DNA from: Tatumella ptyseos ATCC 33301
GTDB lineage: Bacteria; Pseudomonadota; Gammaproteobacteria; Enterobacterales; Enterobacteriaceae
DNA length: 64,000 nucleotides
Assembly: GCF_000735525.1 (NCBI RefSeq)
Contig: NZ_JMPR01000038.1
Location: 157,859 to 221,858 of the forward strand
Reading direction: 5' to 3'
Below the pieces are notes generated by a model that was not told the origin of the DNA, did no database searches, and saw only the letters and a list, made by a program, of their open reading frames with translations. Every line of letters starts with the position of its first letter. The stretch's first letter is position 1. Shown piece after piece: positions 53,038-61,821 of the stretch. The translations under genes were made by a program, and so were the position numbers.

Positions 53038-54527
53038 GCCTGACTCCTTAGAGAAGGCTGCATCAGGTCATCTTCATCCAGCGGGCTGATCAAATCGGCG
53101 TCGAGCGGGTCGGCAACTCCCTGATGAAGATAGTCTTTCAGGTGCGCCGTTCGGGTAATGCCGTTCAGGGTATCCAGCCAGTATCTGCGGGCAGCAATTT
53201 TACCCTCGTGCCGGTACAGCTCCATAAAGCGGGCATCGGGGCGGATCACCTCGGCAATCATTTTCCGGCCAACCGTGCCATGGAAACATGCTGAACATCC
53301 GGACGAATGCCGGAAACAGAGTTTTTCTGCATCACAATGCCGTGTCAGAAATTCCCGTTGTTCCGCTGATAAGGAAGGTAGCTTTTGCTGCCAGCTCAGC
53401 TTGCAGGACGGACACAGCACAGGGACCAGACGCTGTGCAATCAGGCCAATCACTAACTGAGCATCAGCAATTTCCGGCAACGGAATTTGCAGGGTATCGG
53501 TCAGGCGATCCAGAATACCGATAGCATCGTTAGCATGCAGAGTGGTCTGCACCAGATGCCCTGACTTCGCGGCACTGAGTGCGGCCCGGACCGAGTTAGT
53601 ATCGCGGATCTCACCGATGATCATCGCATCCGGATCCAGACGTAACGCCGATGAAATGCCTCTGGACCAGGCCTGACTCAGCGCTTCGGGATCGGTGCGA
53701 TCAGCGATCACCGGCGTCTGAACCGCCCCGGGGATCATCCCTTCAGGAGGATCTTCAATGGTGAACAGCCGTTTACTGTGTAACGTCTGTTCCAGGTAAC
53801 AGCGGCTGAAACAGCGCAGAGAGGTACTCTTTCCTGAGCCGGTAGGCCCTGAAATAATGATGATCCCCTCGGGACGGGTCAGCATTCGGGTGATCTGTTG
53901 CTGCTGCACCGGCAGAAAACCTAATTGGTCCGGGGTGGGTAATGAACTACTGTCATCGGGCAAAACGCGCATGACAACATACAGCCCGAATTCGGCAGGC
54001 GTATGTGCATAACGGGCACCGAAAATCCCCAGTTGACGGACAAATTCACTGCGTAACCTGCCATCCTGTGCACGGTTAGCATTAAAGCTTTTTTCCGTTA
54101 CATCACACATGGATAACACAATGGTCGCCGCCAGTTGCATACCTTCTTCGCGCTCCAGTTGCGCGATGGTGCGCAACTGGCCGTGGATACGTAACTGCAC
54201 CAGAGTGACCTCCTGGTACCCTATCAGCAGATGAATATCTGAAGCTCCGAGAGTCACGGCCTGCCGGAAATAACGGATCACTCTTGATTGCTGCTCAGAG
54301 CGGCTGATCTCCGAAGTGACCTGGCCACTCTGTTGTTCACTCTGTAACTGACGCAGCTCATCGAGCTGGACAGGTTCAAACCTGGCCTGTGGTGTCTGTC
54401 GCAGTATGCCGGCCAGCACCGAGGTCGTTAACGGGTCATGCCGGTGAGCTTCGGAGAAGTAAACCGTGGGCTCATCCGCAGAACGGTCAATATAAATGTA
54501 TGCCGAACTGTCCTGACGATTAATCAT
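53034..54527 (-). CDS. pilQ: Type IVb pilus assembly ATPase PilQ
   Basis: 497-aa GspE-family hexameric ATPase powering pilus extension. Walker A GPTGSGKST near residue 230, Asp box TIEDPPEG, Walker B region DPDAMIIGEIRD, His box SGHLVQTTLHAND and a C-terminal CPSC...CSAC-like zinc region. ATG at 54527 (MINRQDS) with GGGGGAG upstream is preferred over the 54566 start, which lies inside pilP. Naming follows R64, where PilQ is the ATPase. Confidence 0.9.
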   Translation of the reverse strand: MINRQDSSAYIYIDRSADEPTVYFSEAHRHDPLTTSVLAGILRQTPQARFEPVQLDELRQLQSEQQSGQVTSEISRSEQQSRVIRYFRQAVTLGASDIHLLIGYQEVTLVQLRIHGQLRTIAQLEREEGMQLAATIVLSMCDVTEKSFNANRAQDGRLRSEFVRQLGIFGARYAHTPAEFGLYVVMRVLPDDSSSLPTPDQLGFLPVQQQQITRMLTRPEGIIIISGPTGSGKSTSLRCFSRCYLEQTLHSKRLFTIEDPPEGMIPGAVQTPVIADRTDPEALSQAWSRGISSALRLDPDAMIIGEIRDTNSVRAALSAAKSGHLVQTTLHANDAIGILDRLTDTLQIPLPEIADAQLVIGLIAQRLVPVLCPSCKLSWQQKLPSLSAEQREFLTRHCDAEKLCFRHSSGCSACFHGTVGRKMIAEVIRPDARFMELYRHEGKIAARRYWLDTLNGITRTAHLKDYLHQGVADPLDADLISPLDEDDLMQPSLRSQA

Positions 54528-55053
54528 CACTCCCCCCGATAAATGCGAGGTTCTTCGGTGAGCCATGGCCGGTACTTATCCTGACTTCACGGGGAGTGAT
54601 CGCGATGACGCGATACAAGTCGCCGGGCAGGATCGTGTTTTCATCCACCGTCAGTCGTTTCCCATCCGGCATCTGCAACTGTGCATTAAGATGCCGGCGA
54701 CTCCCCCAGATTTGGATAACCATCGGCAGAGCGGCTTCTGCCGGCGGAGTACTTTCTGATGGCGTGCTGAGAGGCGCCGGAGCATAAGCCGCCCCGCCGT
54801 GCATACCCGTCGATTGATGGCCGGGGATTTCTGCAGGCTCTGCTGCCGGTTGTGGCTGAGCCGTTTGCCGGTATTTATCCAGCTCATTCCGTGCCCGGAC
54901 ATGTTCCAGCTGAGCCTGGTCAAATAAGGTTTCTTCCTGGATCTTTTCAAGAGAGCCAAGGGTAAATCCGTCATCCTGACTTCCGGCTACCGCTCTCAGG
55001 CTACAGGTGAGCAGGATCAACAGATAACCTCCCCTGAAATTACTGCTTTTCAT
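54520..55053 (-). CDS. pilP: Type IVb pilus protein PilP
   Basis: 177-aa exported pilus biogenesis protein. Signal MKSSNFRGGYLLILLTCSLRAVAG, then a coiled segment (FDQAQLEHVRARNELDKYR), a Pro/Ala-rich linker, and a C-terminal beta-domain (VIQIWGSRRHLNAQLQMPDGKRLTVDENTILPGDLYRVIAITPREV) shared with R64 PilP. gaggg 8-9 nt before 55053 sets the start. It overlaps the pilO end and the pilQ start. Confidence 0.83.
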   Translation of the reverse strand: MKSSNFRGGYLLILLTCSLRAVAGSQDDGFTLGSLEKIQEETLFDQAQLEHVRARNELDKYRQTAQPQPAAEPAEIPGHQSTGMHGGAAYAPAPLSTPSESTPPAEAALPMVIQIWGSRRHLNAQLQMPDGKRLTVDENTILPGDLYRVIAITPREVRISTGHGSPKNLAFIGGSDD

Positions 55054-56305
55054 ATAAGCGTCCCTCAAGCGTAAAAAGTAACCGGCCCGCGGTCAGGCTG
55101 ATGTCAAGGCGAGTAAACCCCAGGTTCCGGGCCTGCATGACCGGGCCTGAGAGTAATAAACGCGGACTGATCGGCGTCACCAGAGTAAATGTCCGCACAC
55201 TGAACGGATCTGACCCGGTCCCGGCGACGTCCGAAAGTTGTAATTCACTGTGCGTCCGTTGTGCCAGACTCGCCAGCGAGGTGAGCGACGCAGGCTCTGA
55301 GGCCACACCAGGGCCAGGGCGTTTCTGCATAACAAAAGGCAAGAGCAGCTCAGCTTCATCGCCTGCTCCCGGAAGATTGAACCGGTAAGGCAGCCCGGAC
55401 AAACCATGCTCTTTTAGCTGGCGGGAAAAATCATCGACCGTTCCGCTGCCCTGCAGACTATATTTCGCCGTTATCCTGGCGGGATCAGCCGTACAACTCA
55501 CATGACTTAATCCCCAGCCGGCAATCATAATCGGTAAAACACCGGTACGCTGCTGACAGGCAGACAACACCTCACTAAGGGAAGGCTGACGGGACCAGGG
55601 CGGAGCCGCATCGGCTGCCGCACTTTGCTGCTTTAGTAACAAATAGCGTTGGGCCGCTTCAATACGCTGCTGTTGCTGGTAGTTATTCCGCCACATAACG
55701 GCTGAAAGCAGTGCAGCCCCGGCCACCAGCAGCCCGCCGGCCAGCCTTAGCCGGTAACGGTTATCTGTTCCTTTCAGCCGGTATTTACGGGCCAGCGGTG
55801 GCGTATCTTGCAGCAACTCGTCCAGCGTCAGGCCAGCGAAAGTCTCTTTTTTTTCTGACGCGCTGGTGCTGCGAAATTCCTGCCACTGGCTATCTGAGCG
55901 GTGGAGTAACAAAAACTGCTGCAGATAGTGCTCTGTTTCCTCACGGGTACCGGGAATATCGCTGAACGGTGATAGCCCGTGACCTTCTTTGGCTATAAAC
56001 CAGTAAAGTCCTTCTTCCAGCCGGCAGACGGCGTAGCTGTCTGGTGGCATTTTCTGCAGAGCCACCAGGGCCAGCGGATAACGTTTCTCTCGCCCCTGTT
56101 TTGCCGGTAGCAGCTGTACGCTGCCCAGCAGACATCCCGGATCACCCGTGCGGTCATTTGTCAGCACAACATGGTAAGTGTGCTGAACCGCCGGTAAGCG
56201 CTGGCGGATCTTCCTGCGGCCACGGACCGGCAGATAGCGCCAGGAAAGCCCGGCCACCAGTTGGCGACCGCCCTGACGGATGCTGTAGGGTCTGTTCTGT
56301 TGCAT
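55040..56305 (-). CDS. pilO: Type IVb pilus protein PilO
   Basis: 421-aa membrane protein: an N-terminal cytoplasmic domain (about residues 1-200, GLSWRYLPVRGRRKIRQRL, SVQLLPAKQG), one transmembrane helix (YRLRLAGGLLVAGAALLSAVMW, ~205-227) and a periplasmic C-terminal domain. This bitopic layout fits R64 PilO / TcpD-like inner-membrane alignment proteins. It follows pilN by 5 bp and overlaps pilP by 14 nt. Confidence 0.83.
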   Translation of the reverse strand: MQQNRPYSIRQGGRQLVAGLSWRYLPVRGRRKIRQRLPAVQHTYHVVLTNDRTGDPGCLLGSVQLLPAKQGREKRYPLALVALQKMPPDSYAVCRLEEGLYWFIAKEGHGLSPFSDIPGTREETEHYLQQFLLLHRSDSQWQEFRSTSASEKKETFAGLTLDELLQDTPPLARKYRLKGTDNRYRLRLAGGLLVAGAALLSAVMWRNNYQQQQRIEAAQRYLLLKQQSAAADAAPPWSRQPSLSEVLSACQQRTGVLPIMIAGWGLSHVSCTADPARITAKYSLQGSGTVDDFSRQLKEHGLSGLPYRFNLPGAGDEAELLLPFVMQKRPGPGVASEPASLTSLASLAQRTHSELQLSDVAGTGSDPFSVRTFTLVTPISPRLLLSGPVMQARNLGFTRLDISLTAGRLLFTLEGRLYEKQ

Positions 56306-56310
56306 TACCG

Positions 56311-57933
56311 TTATCCCATCAGAACCGGGGTGATCAGGATCACTAGCGCCGATTTCCCGCGGCTGCCGCCGTCACCCCCGCCGAACAGGAAGAAATGAGA
56401 GTGGTCAACGCCCTGATGATCATCACTGTTACTTACCGACTGATAACCGCTTAACACCAGCGTCTGTCCGGATTTCATCAATACCCGCTGAGTGAAAATT
56501 TTCATCCTGGTTTTCATCAGTTCAATCGACGCATTCTGGCTGGTAAAGGTTCTGAAGGTCGGGTCATCGGACATATTGATGGCAAACTGCAACTGCATAC
56601 GGGTTGAGTCCGGCATCAGATATGGCAGGATCGTCATATTCAGGCCCGTGGTGATGGTGGACTTACTGATACTGCTGGAAGAACCGACATTGGCAGTATT
56701 CTCTGTGCTGGTATCAGAGGCATAATCCTGCTGTAACGCTACCTGAACCGGAACCGCTGAAAGGTTAGTCGTCATGCTGGAGAGCTGGGTCACGACGGTC
56801 AGATGCGTCTGTTCTGCCAGCGCTTTCACTAATGCCGTACTGCCCTGCCCTTTCCCGTCCAGAATAGAGATACCGCTACTCATCATTTCACTGGCCGCAT
56901 CCGCATACGGCGATGTCAGTGATAACCCCAGGTTGCTGTTGTTGAATACCGCTTTCCAGTCGATACCTAGCTGGTCGTTATCTTTGTTATCGATGCTGTA
57001 AACCTGCACATTCAGAACAACCTGCCGGTTTAGTTGAGTGTTCCGATCATCGATATATCGCGCCACATCACTCAATACTCGCGGTGTATCCCGAACGGTC
57101 AATTCTCCGTTCGTCAGATCCATCCGTCCTTTACCCGGAGTCAGCATCATAGAGATGGTGCTGGCGATATCACGGTACAGTCCGGACTTTATTTCCATCG
57201 TGGTAGCCTGAGAAGTCGTGCCTGAGTTTTTATCACTATTGTCAGACGCGCTCTGGCCCCCTGCTACGCCGTTAATATTCTGGTTTTGCGAAGAAGTTGT
57301 ACCGCTGACCGTACGGGAATAAAAACTGGCATTATTATCCATAAATAAAACAGGGAAGGTTTTCGTGGTCATATAAGAAATAATGACCCGGTGATCCTGA
57401 TATTCCCAGCTCAGGCCCTGACGTGCGGTAATATCATCCAGCAAACCAGCAACCGGCCCCTGCCAGAAAAGATGATTCAGTGATGTACCGGAGGAAACGG
57501 TATTCACCGGCGCGCCGTTCCCCGGCAAAGGGTCATTCATTGACGGGTCCTGACTACTGAAACCAGGGTTATTTTCCTGCTGACTGAGTGCATCCTGACT
57601 GATATTCACCGGAATATGACATTGAGAAGTAATCAGTGAAGCAACCGCCTCAAGGCTGATATTTCCCGGATGGTTCAATGTCATATTACAGGATGGCAGT
57701 TCATCCTGCTCCTTCTGTAAGTCGCGGCTTATCGGCTCAGGATTGATCCATTGTGTTTTTTCGTTAATAACATAGGGATGTGATTTATTGAATGGCATCA
57801 TGGCATCTGCCTGTGATGTCAGCTGACTATTATCTTTTTCAATATCATTAATTCTCTGCCAGCTACTGCATCCTGATATCTGAATAAAGATGAATGATAA
57901 CAGGCTCAGCGTGGTGTTTTTATTGAATTTCAT
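56311..57933 (-). CDS. pilN: Type IVb pilus outer-membrane secretin lipoprotein PilN
   Basis: 540-aa secretin with lipoprotein signal ending LSFIFIQISGC. An N0/N1-like region (ISLEAVASLITSQCHIPVNIS, DDITARQGLSWEYQDHRVII) is followed by a Ser/Gly/Asn-rich stretch and the secretin domain (LNVQVYSIDNKDNDQLGIDWKAVF, LAEQTHLTVVTQLSSMTTNLSAVPVQVA, LMKSGQTLVLSGYQS). It ends SALVILITPVLMG. Forms the outer-membrane pilus gate. Confidence 0.9.
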   Translation of the reverse strand: MKFNKNTTLSLLSFIFIQISGCSSWQRINDIEKDNSQLTSQADAMMPFNKSHPYVINEKTQWINPEPISRDLQKEQDELPSCNMTLNHPGNISLEAVASLITSQCHIPVNISQDALSQQENNPGFSSQDPSMNDPLPGNGAPVNTVSSGTSLNHLFWQGPVAGLLDDITARQGLSWEYQDHRVIISYMTTKTFPVLFMDNNASFYSRTVSGTTSSQNQNINGVAGGQSASDNSDKNSGTTSQATTMEIKSGLYRDIASTISMMLTPGKGRMDLTNGELTVRDTPRVLSDVARYIDDRNTQLNRQVVLNVQVYSIDNKDNDQLGIDWKAVFNNSNLGLSLTSPYADAASEMMSSGISILDGKGQGSTALVKALAEQTHLTVVTQLSSMTTNLSAVPVQVALQQDYASDTSTENTANVGSSSSISKSTITTGLNMTILPYLMPDSTRMQLQFAINMSDDPTFRTFTSQNASIELMKTRMKIFTQRVLMKSGQTLVLSGYQSVSNSDDHQGVDHSHFFLFGGGDGGSRGKSALVILITPVLMG

Positions 57934-57941
57934 AAACCATC

Positions 57942-58343
57942 TTATCCCTGGTAATAATAGAGAATACTGTCGTCAGTCATGTCATTAGGAATTTCTATGT
58001 TTACCGCTGTACCGTACATGTCATACAAGCGGTGATGCCGAAAAATATAAAATAACCGGCTATGTTCGCTAACCACCATCAGACAACCTGCCAGTCCCGG
58101 CTTTTCAGCAGTCCAGATATAATGTTGTGACCCCCGCCGTTCAAAATGTAACGGGATTTCAGAATATCCGGCACTGGCAGGCAGTGTCTGGTCTGAATGC
58201 TGCCACCTGACTGAGCTGTTCAGAAAAAATATCGCCTCTCGCTGGCAGTTTTCATCATCAATCTGACGCTGAGTCTGCGCCTGAGGAAACAGCCCCATAA
58301 ATAATAATCCACCGATAAAAAATGACAGTAACCAGTAATACAT
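57942..58343 (-). CDS. pilM: Type IVb pilus protein PilM
   Basis: 133-aa protein with an N-terminal signal anchor YWLLSFFIGGLLFMGLFPQ and a small domain (EAIFFLNSSVRWQHSDQTLPASAGYSEIPLHF) resembling R64 PilM. It lies between pilL and pilN with 8-10 bp gaps, consistent with the canonical L-M-N order. Role in pilus assembly is not defined. Confidence 0.75.
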   Translation of the reverse strand: MYYWLLSFFIGGLLFMGLFPQAQTQRQIDDENCQREAIFFLNSSVRWQHSDQTLPASAGYSEIPLHFERRGSQHYIWTAEKPGLAGCLMVVSEHSRLFYIFRHHRLYDMYGTAVNIEIPNDMTDDSILYYYQG

Positions 58344-58353
58344 AAGTCATCCT

Positions 58354-58737
58354 TTAACGGGTATCGATGACCACCAGACATTGGTTGCGATAAATATGTG
58401 CATAGAGCGGGATCTGAGCCGCTGAGTACAAATCGATGACCTTTGCGATAGCCGACAGATAATCCCCATGGAAAATAAGGGGGGCATCAACCGGATAATT
58501 AACATGGCTTTCCCAAATCAATTTCCAGTGAGGAATACCTGCAAGGTTGCACCCGCTCGTGGCAGACCATTGCTGTAATCCCTCCTTCAACGTTGTGCCT
58601 GACGATATTTCATAAATCTGAGACAGACCGTTTTCCGGTGAATTGCCTGCCCGGGAAGCCAGAAAACCCTCTGCCGCCAAATCCTGCCTTGAAAATACAA
58701 ACAATAACACCAGGCAATATAATATTTTTCTGGCCAC
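58354..58737 (-). CDS. pilL: PilL-like protein, short form with TcpQ domain only
   Basis: 127-aa exported protein (signal MARKILYCLVLLFVFSRQDLAAEG). The mature part is a TcpQ/PilL C-terminal domain: EISSGTTLKEGLQQWSATSGCNL, WKLIWESHVNYPVDAPLIFHGDYLSAIAKVIDLYSAA and YRNQCLVVIDTR. R64 PilL is much longer (around 350 aa) and a lipoprotein; here only the secretin-associated domain is kept. First gene of the pilus operon. Confidence 0.78.
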   Translation of the reverse strand: MARKILYCLVLLFVFSRQDLAAEGFLASRAGNSPENGLSQIYEISSGTTLKEGLQQWSATSGCNLAGIPHWKLIWESHVNYPVDAPLIFHGDYLSAIAKVIDLYSAAQIPLYAHIYRNQCLVVIDTR

Positions 58738-59393
58738 CTATTATTTTCTCTTATCGGTAGATTTATTAAATAGCACTAAATGCTAACGAATGAGATTAAT
58801 CATAGAGAGATGAATTTACTTAAGCAAACAGAAATTTACGTAATCTTTACTACGAGAGGAAATTAAGTGATTTATACTTAATTACTGTAATTTATCAACT
58901 TCACCCAGAGAAAAGGATCACATAACGATCCTTATACAAAATTTAATACTATGTTAGTTAACTAACAGTTCCTTTCGGGATAAATTGTAACCAAAGTATA
59001 TTTAACTGCTGTTAAATCATTTTTATTACATCTTCATGACAATGAATAAATAATACCGCCCCTGCCATTTAAAAAAATGATCGTTGTGATTAATAATAGT
59101 CATCAAAAAATAACGACAACCCCGAAAAAAACAGGGCCTTATTTTTCGGGATTCTCTTTATTGAGGATTGAATATTCCGCGTTGTTATTATGGATATTAT
59201 GCAATATCAGGAGCGTCCGGATTGTGATTATTTATTCATAGAAGGCGTTAGGAAAGGAACAGATACTTATTGGGTGAGTGGTGAAAAATAGCGGTTTATA
59301 TTTATGACCTGATGAGCATAAGAAATAACAGCCGATAATATTACTGAATCACCCTATCGCCGGATTAAGATCTGTCAGGCCTTTTTTGTCATT
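58738..59393. other. AT-rich region upstream of the pil locus
   Basis: About 650 bp, clearly more A/T-rich than its surroundings (runs such as tttaaaaaaatga, aataaataatacc), expected to contain the pil promoter on the minus strand. A 9-bp hairpin cccgaaaaa / tttttcggg is at 59121-59150. A 33-codon frame at 59190-59291 has no SD and is not called. The composition is what H-NS-silenced foreign DNA looks like. Confidence 0.55.
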
Positions 59394-59433
59394 TCACCGG
59401 CCCGGCTGCGGGCGGCCCTTTCTGTGGAGCCGG

Positions 59434-59709
59434 TTAAACAGACTTATGGCATTCCTTAAGCTGCTCAATATCGTTGTAGCCCGGTATATCATGCGGTTCA
59501 CTGCTTGAGTTGTAGCGCACAGATTTGCACTGTGCCGAACGGTACAGCAACCCGACGGGCTGCAGCGTAATCCCTTCCGGTACCCGGAAAGTGACGTCCA
59601 ACCATTTTGCATCAGCCGGAGGAGACAGCGTCTTGTCAGGCCGGTTATCACACCCGGAAAGCAGCGTCACCGCACACGCAATGACGGTGGTTTTATTGAG
59701 AAAGTTCAA
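59434..59709 (-). CDS. Small lipoprotein, putative immunity protein for the lipase
   Basis: 91-aa lipoprotein: MNFLNKTTVIACAVTLLSGC (lipobox LSGC, Cys20) followed by a short domain WLDVTFRVPEGITLQPVGLLYRS. Its start overlaps the end of the lipase gene by 17 nt, a coupling typical of T6SS lipase effector - Tli immunity lipoprotein pairs, where the periplasmic lipoprotein protects against self-intoxication. Shorter than some immunity lipoproteins; in frame after the stop, 14 further codons are open, so C-terminal truncation is possible. The immunity role is inferred from context. Confidence 0.65.
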   Translation of the reverse strand: MNFLNKTTVIACAVTLLSGCDNRPDKTLSPPADAKWLDVTFRVPEGITLQPVGLLYRSAQCKSVRYNSSSEPHDIPGYNDIEQLKECHKSV

Positions 59710-61762
59710 CTTCTTCCTCCGTTACCGCCGAAAAGCGCAGCAGGGCATTTTTCCCGGTTTCCTCTGCCTGTGTCAGCCTCAGAGCGACCGGCAGCATGTC
59801 CTGAAGGGCCAGAAACTCACGATTACGTTCAACCTCATCCGGATGACTGAAGCTCGCCTTTTGTTCAACGCCCTTCCGGAACCGAGCCCGCATGGCTTTC
59901 CGGTCCATATCCCGCGCCGGATCGGCAAGCTCCAGCACCTGATTATGAATATAGGGAAGGTAGCGGTGCGCCATCGAGTGGTTTGATAGCTTACTGAACC
60001 AGCCGGATGATGCCGTATTTTCCCCCTTAGGGAACCGCTTCTCCAGCTCGCCCGGCGCCAGACATTGTATGAATGCCGCCTGATGCTCTTTGGTGGATAT
60101 CAGGTATTCTTCATTCAGGGCAGGCACAAGATACAGTTTGACCGCCGCCTTCTCCGTATAGCTTACCGTTCCGCCCCCTATCCACAGCGTATTTCGCTCA
60201 CCGGACTTCATTACGCTCTGTTCCGCGCGTAAAAACAGGACCGTTTTTCCGTGATGCCAGTAGGGATCTCTCTCCTGTGTAATCCCCATATCCACGCCCG
60301 CATTTCCCCCGAAGGTTCGCGGTAAAAGACCGATGGCCGACGTGATCACCCCGTCAAAGCCCAGTTTGTCACCCAGCCACCCCAGTTTCTCGTAAAGCTC
60401 GCTGTCGAGATCCACCTCCGGCGGGATCTGTGTCACCATGTCATTATCATTGGCGTGACGGTAGTGGGTGATGTCCCTCTGCATGTACGCGGCCAGACGG
60501 CTGAACGTTCGCGGCATTCCGTAGGTGGACAGCACCGGGTTAAATGCCTTCATCTCCGCGGCATACAGCAGCGCCAGCGCGCCTCCCAGACTATGGCCGC
60601 AAATAAATAATGACTTTCTATTGTCTAAAGATGTTCTGAGTGCCCGAAGATTAAACTTATCCCCGAACTTCCGTTTAGCCAGCTGATACGCTTCCAGAAA
60701 ACCGCCGTGCACATTCCCCATCCCGCCCAGCTCTGCAGGGCACCGTTTCGGGCCGAAGGACACGTCGGTCCGGAAATTCAGCAGACTGTCGGTACCGCAC
60801 CAGGCAACCAGAACGTGCGAGGCACACTCCACCGTAAACAGGCGGGTATCACCTTCTCCCTGCGCCCCCTCCCCGGTATTCATATAGAGCGGAGGCTGAT
60901 ACCGCTCCCGGAACGGCACGTCCACCGCCAGCGTATGAAAATAATTCGGGAATTCTGCAAGCTGCGGGAGACAGGACAGATCCTGACACTTCTGCCGGAA
61001 AAAGTAATCGATGGTCGGGTTCTTCGCTTCGGCGGCATACACCAGATCGGCCATAATGCCCAGGTTCAGCGCGTTCGCCAGGTCATACTCTTTCGTGTCG
61101 TGCAGCGACAGCACCCACGCGCGGAACGGACAGATCTCGATAACATGCCGCTTATCAAGCGCCTCCCGCGCTATCTCGGTGCCTTTCAGTGACCGTCCCG
61201 GTGGGAAATGAAACTTCGGCGGCTCCGGCTCAGCCCAGCCATCGATCTCCGGAAGCCGGTCGCAAAGCTCCCCGATGGTCACATAGTGATGGATGTATCC
61301 GGCTATCCCGGCTTTTTCCTGCACGTCTGAGCGCCATTTGGGGTCGCGGGTTTCCGGCCGGAATATATTGTTGCTTACCGGCTGGCTGTTCGGGTTACGC
61401 CGCAGGCCCAGCGGGCGCTTTTCCATCTCATCTGCCAGCTGCCGGGCGTCGGTCTTCACGTCAACCGCTATCCAGTACAGGTTATCGAAGCGCACCACGC
61501 CCTGACTATCGGTCATGCCCCCCGGAGGATTGGGCGGCGGTGTCGGATTATAGTCGTAGCCGGATTGCCGCCACATCTCCACATCCCGGGCTGACGCCAG
61601 CGGATGGTACTCCAGCCTCACGTTTAGCCCGGAAACCGGGGTATTGTTTTCATCAACGAACCGAAGTTCAAGCCAGTATTTATGCTGTTCTCCGCGACAC
61701 TGAACGACTTTATTGTTAGGCCTGATACTGGTGAAACAGGTATTGTCGCCAATAATTTCCAT
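59693..61762 (-). CDS. Class 3 lipase, T6SS Tle-like effector candidate
   Basis: 689-aa protein without signal peptide. An N-terminal domain (residues ~1-110; VDENNTPVSGLNVRLEYHP and GGMTDSQGVVRFDNL) resembles the accessory domains of T6SS cargo effectors. The lipase_3 domain holds GHSLGGALALLYAAE with the Ser nucleophile near residue 391, then DNDMVTQIPPEV (Asp region) and PYWHHGKTV (His). AAGGG 6 nt before the ATG fixes the start at 61762. No other T6SS component is in the window, so it is an orphan effector candidate. A class 3 lipase is certain from motif; delivery is inferred. Confidence 0.78.
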   Translation of the reverse strand: MEIIGDNTCFTSIRPNNKVVQCRGEQHKYWLELRFVDENNTPVSGLNVRLEYHPLASARDVEMWRQSGYDYNPTPPPNPPGGMTDSQGVVRFDNLYWIAVDVKTDARQLADEMEKRPLGLRRNPNSQPVSNNIFRPETRDPKWRSDVQEKAGIAGYIHHYVTIGELCDRLPEIDGWAEPEPPKFHFPPGRSLKGTEIAREALDKRHVIEICPFRAWVLSLHDTKEYDLANALNLGIMADLVYAAEAKNPTIDYFFRQKCQDLSCLPQLAEFPNYFHTLAVDVPFRERYQPPLYMNTGEGAQGEGDTRLFTVECASHVLVAWCGTDSLLNFRTDVSFGPKRCPAELGGMGNVHGGFLEAYQLAKRKFGDKFNLRALRTSLDNRKSLFICGHSLGGALALLYAAEMKAFNPVLSTYGMPRTFSRLAAYMQRDITHYRHANDNDMVTQIPPEVDLDSELYEKLGWLGDKLGFDGVITSAIGLLPRTFGGNAGVDMGITQERDPYWHHGKTVLFLRAEQSVMKSGERNTLWIGGGTVSYTEKAAVKLYLVPALNEEYLISTKEHQAAFIQCLAPGELEKRFPKGENTASSGWFSKLSNHSMAHRYLPYIHNQVLELADPARDMDRKAMRARFRKGVEQKASFSHPDEVERNREFLALQDMLPVALRLTQAEETGKNALLRFSAVTEEEVELSQ

Positions 61763-61821
61763 GCTAATCCCTTGCATGTTAAAAAGTTAATGTCAGCATC
61801 ATATGCCGAACGAAACTTAAC

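Noticed and set aside
59190-59291. 33-codon plus-strand ORF starting MDIMQYQERPDCDYLF
   Set aside because: Protein-like but without SD and too short to support; might be a fragment.
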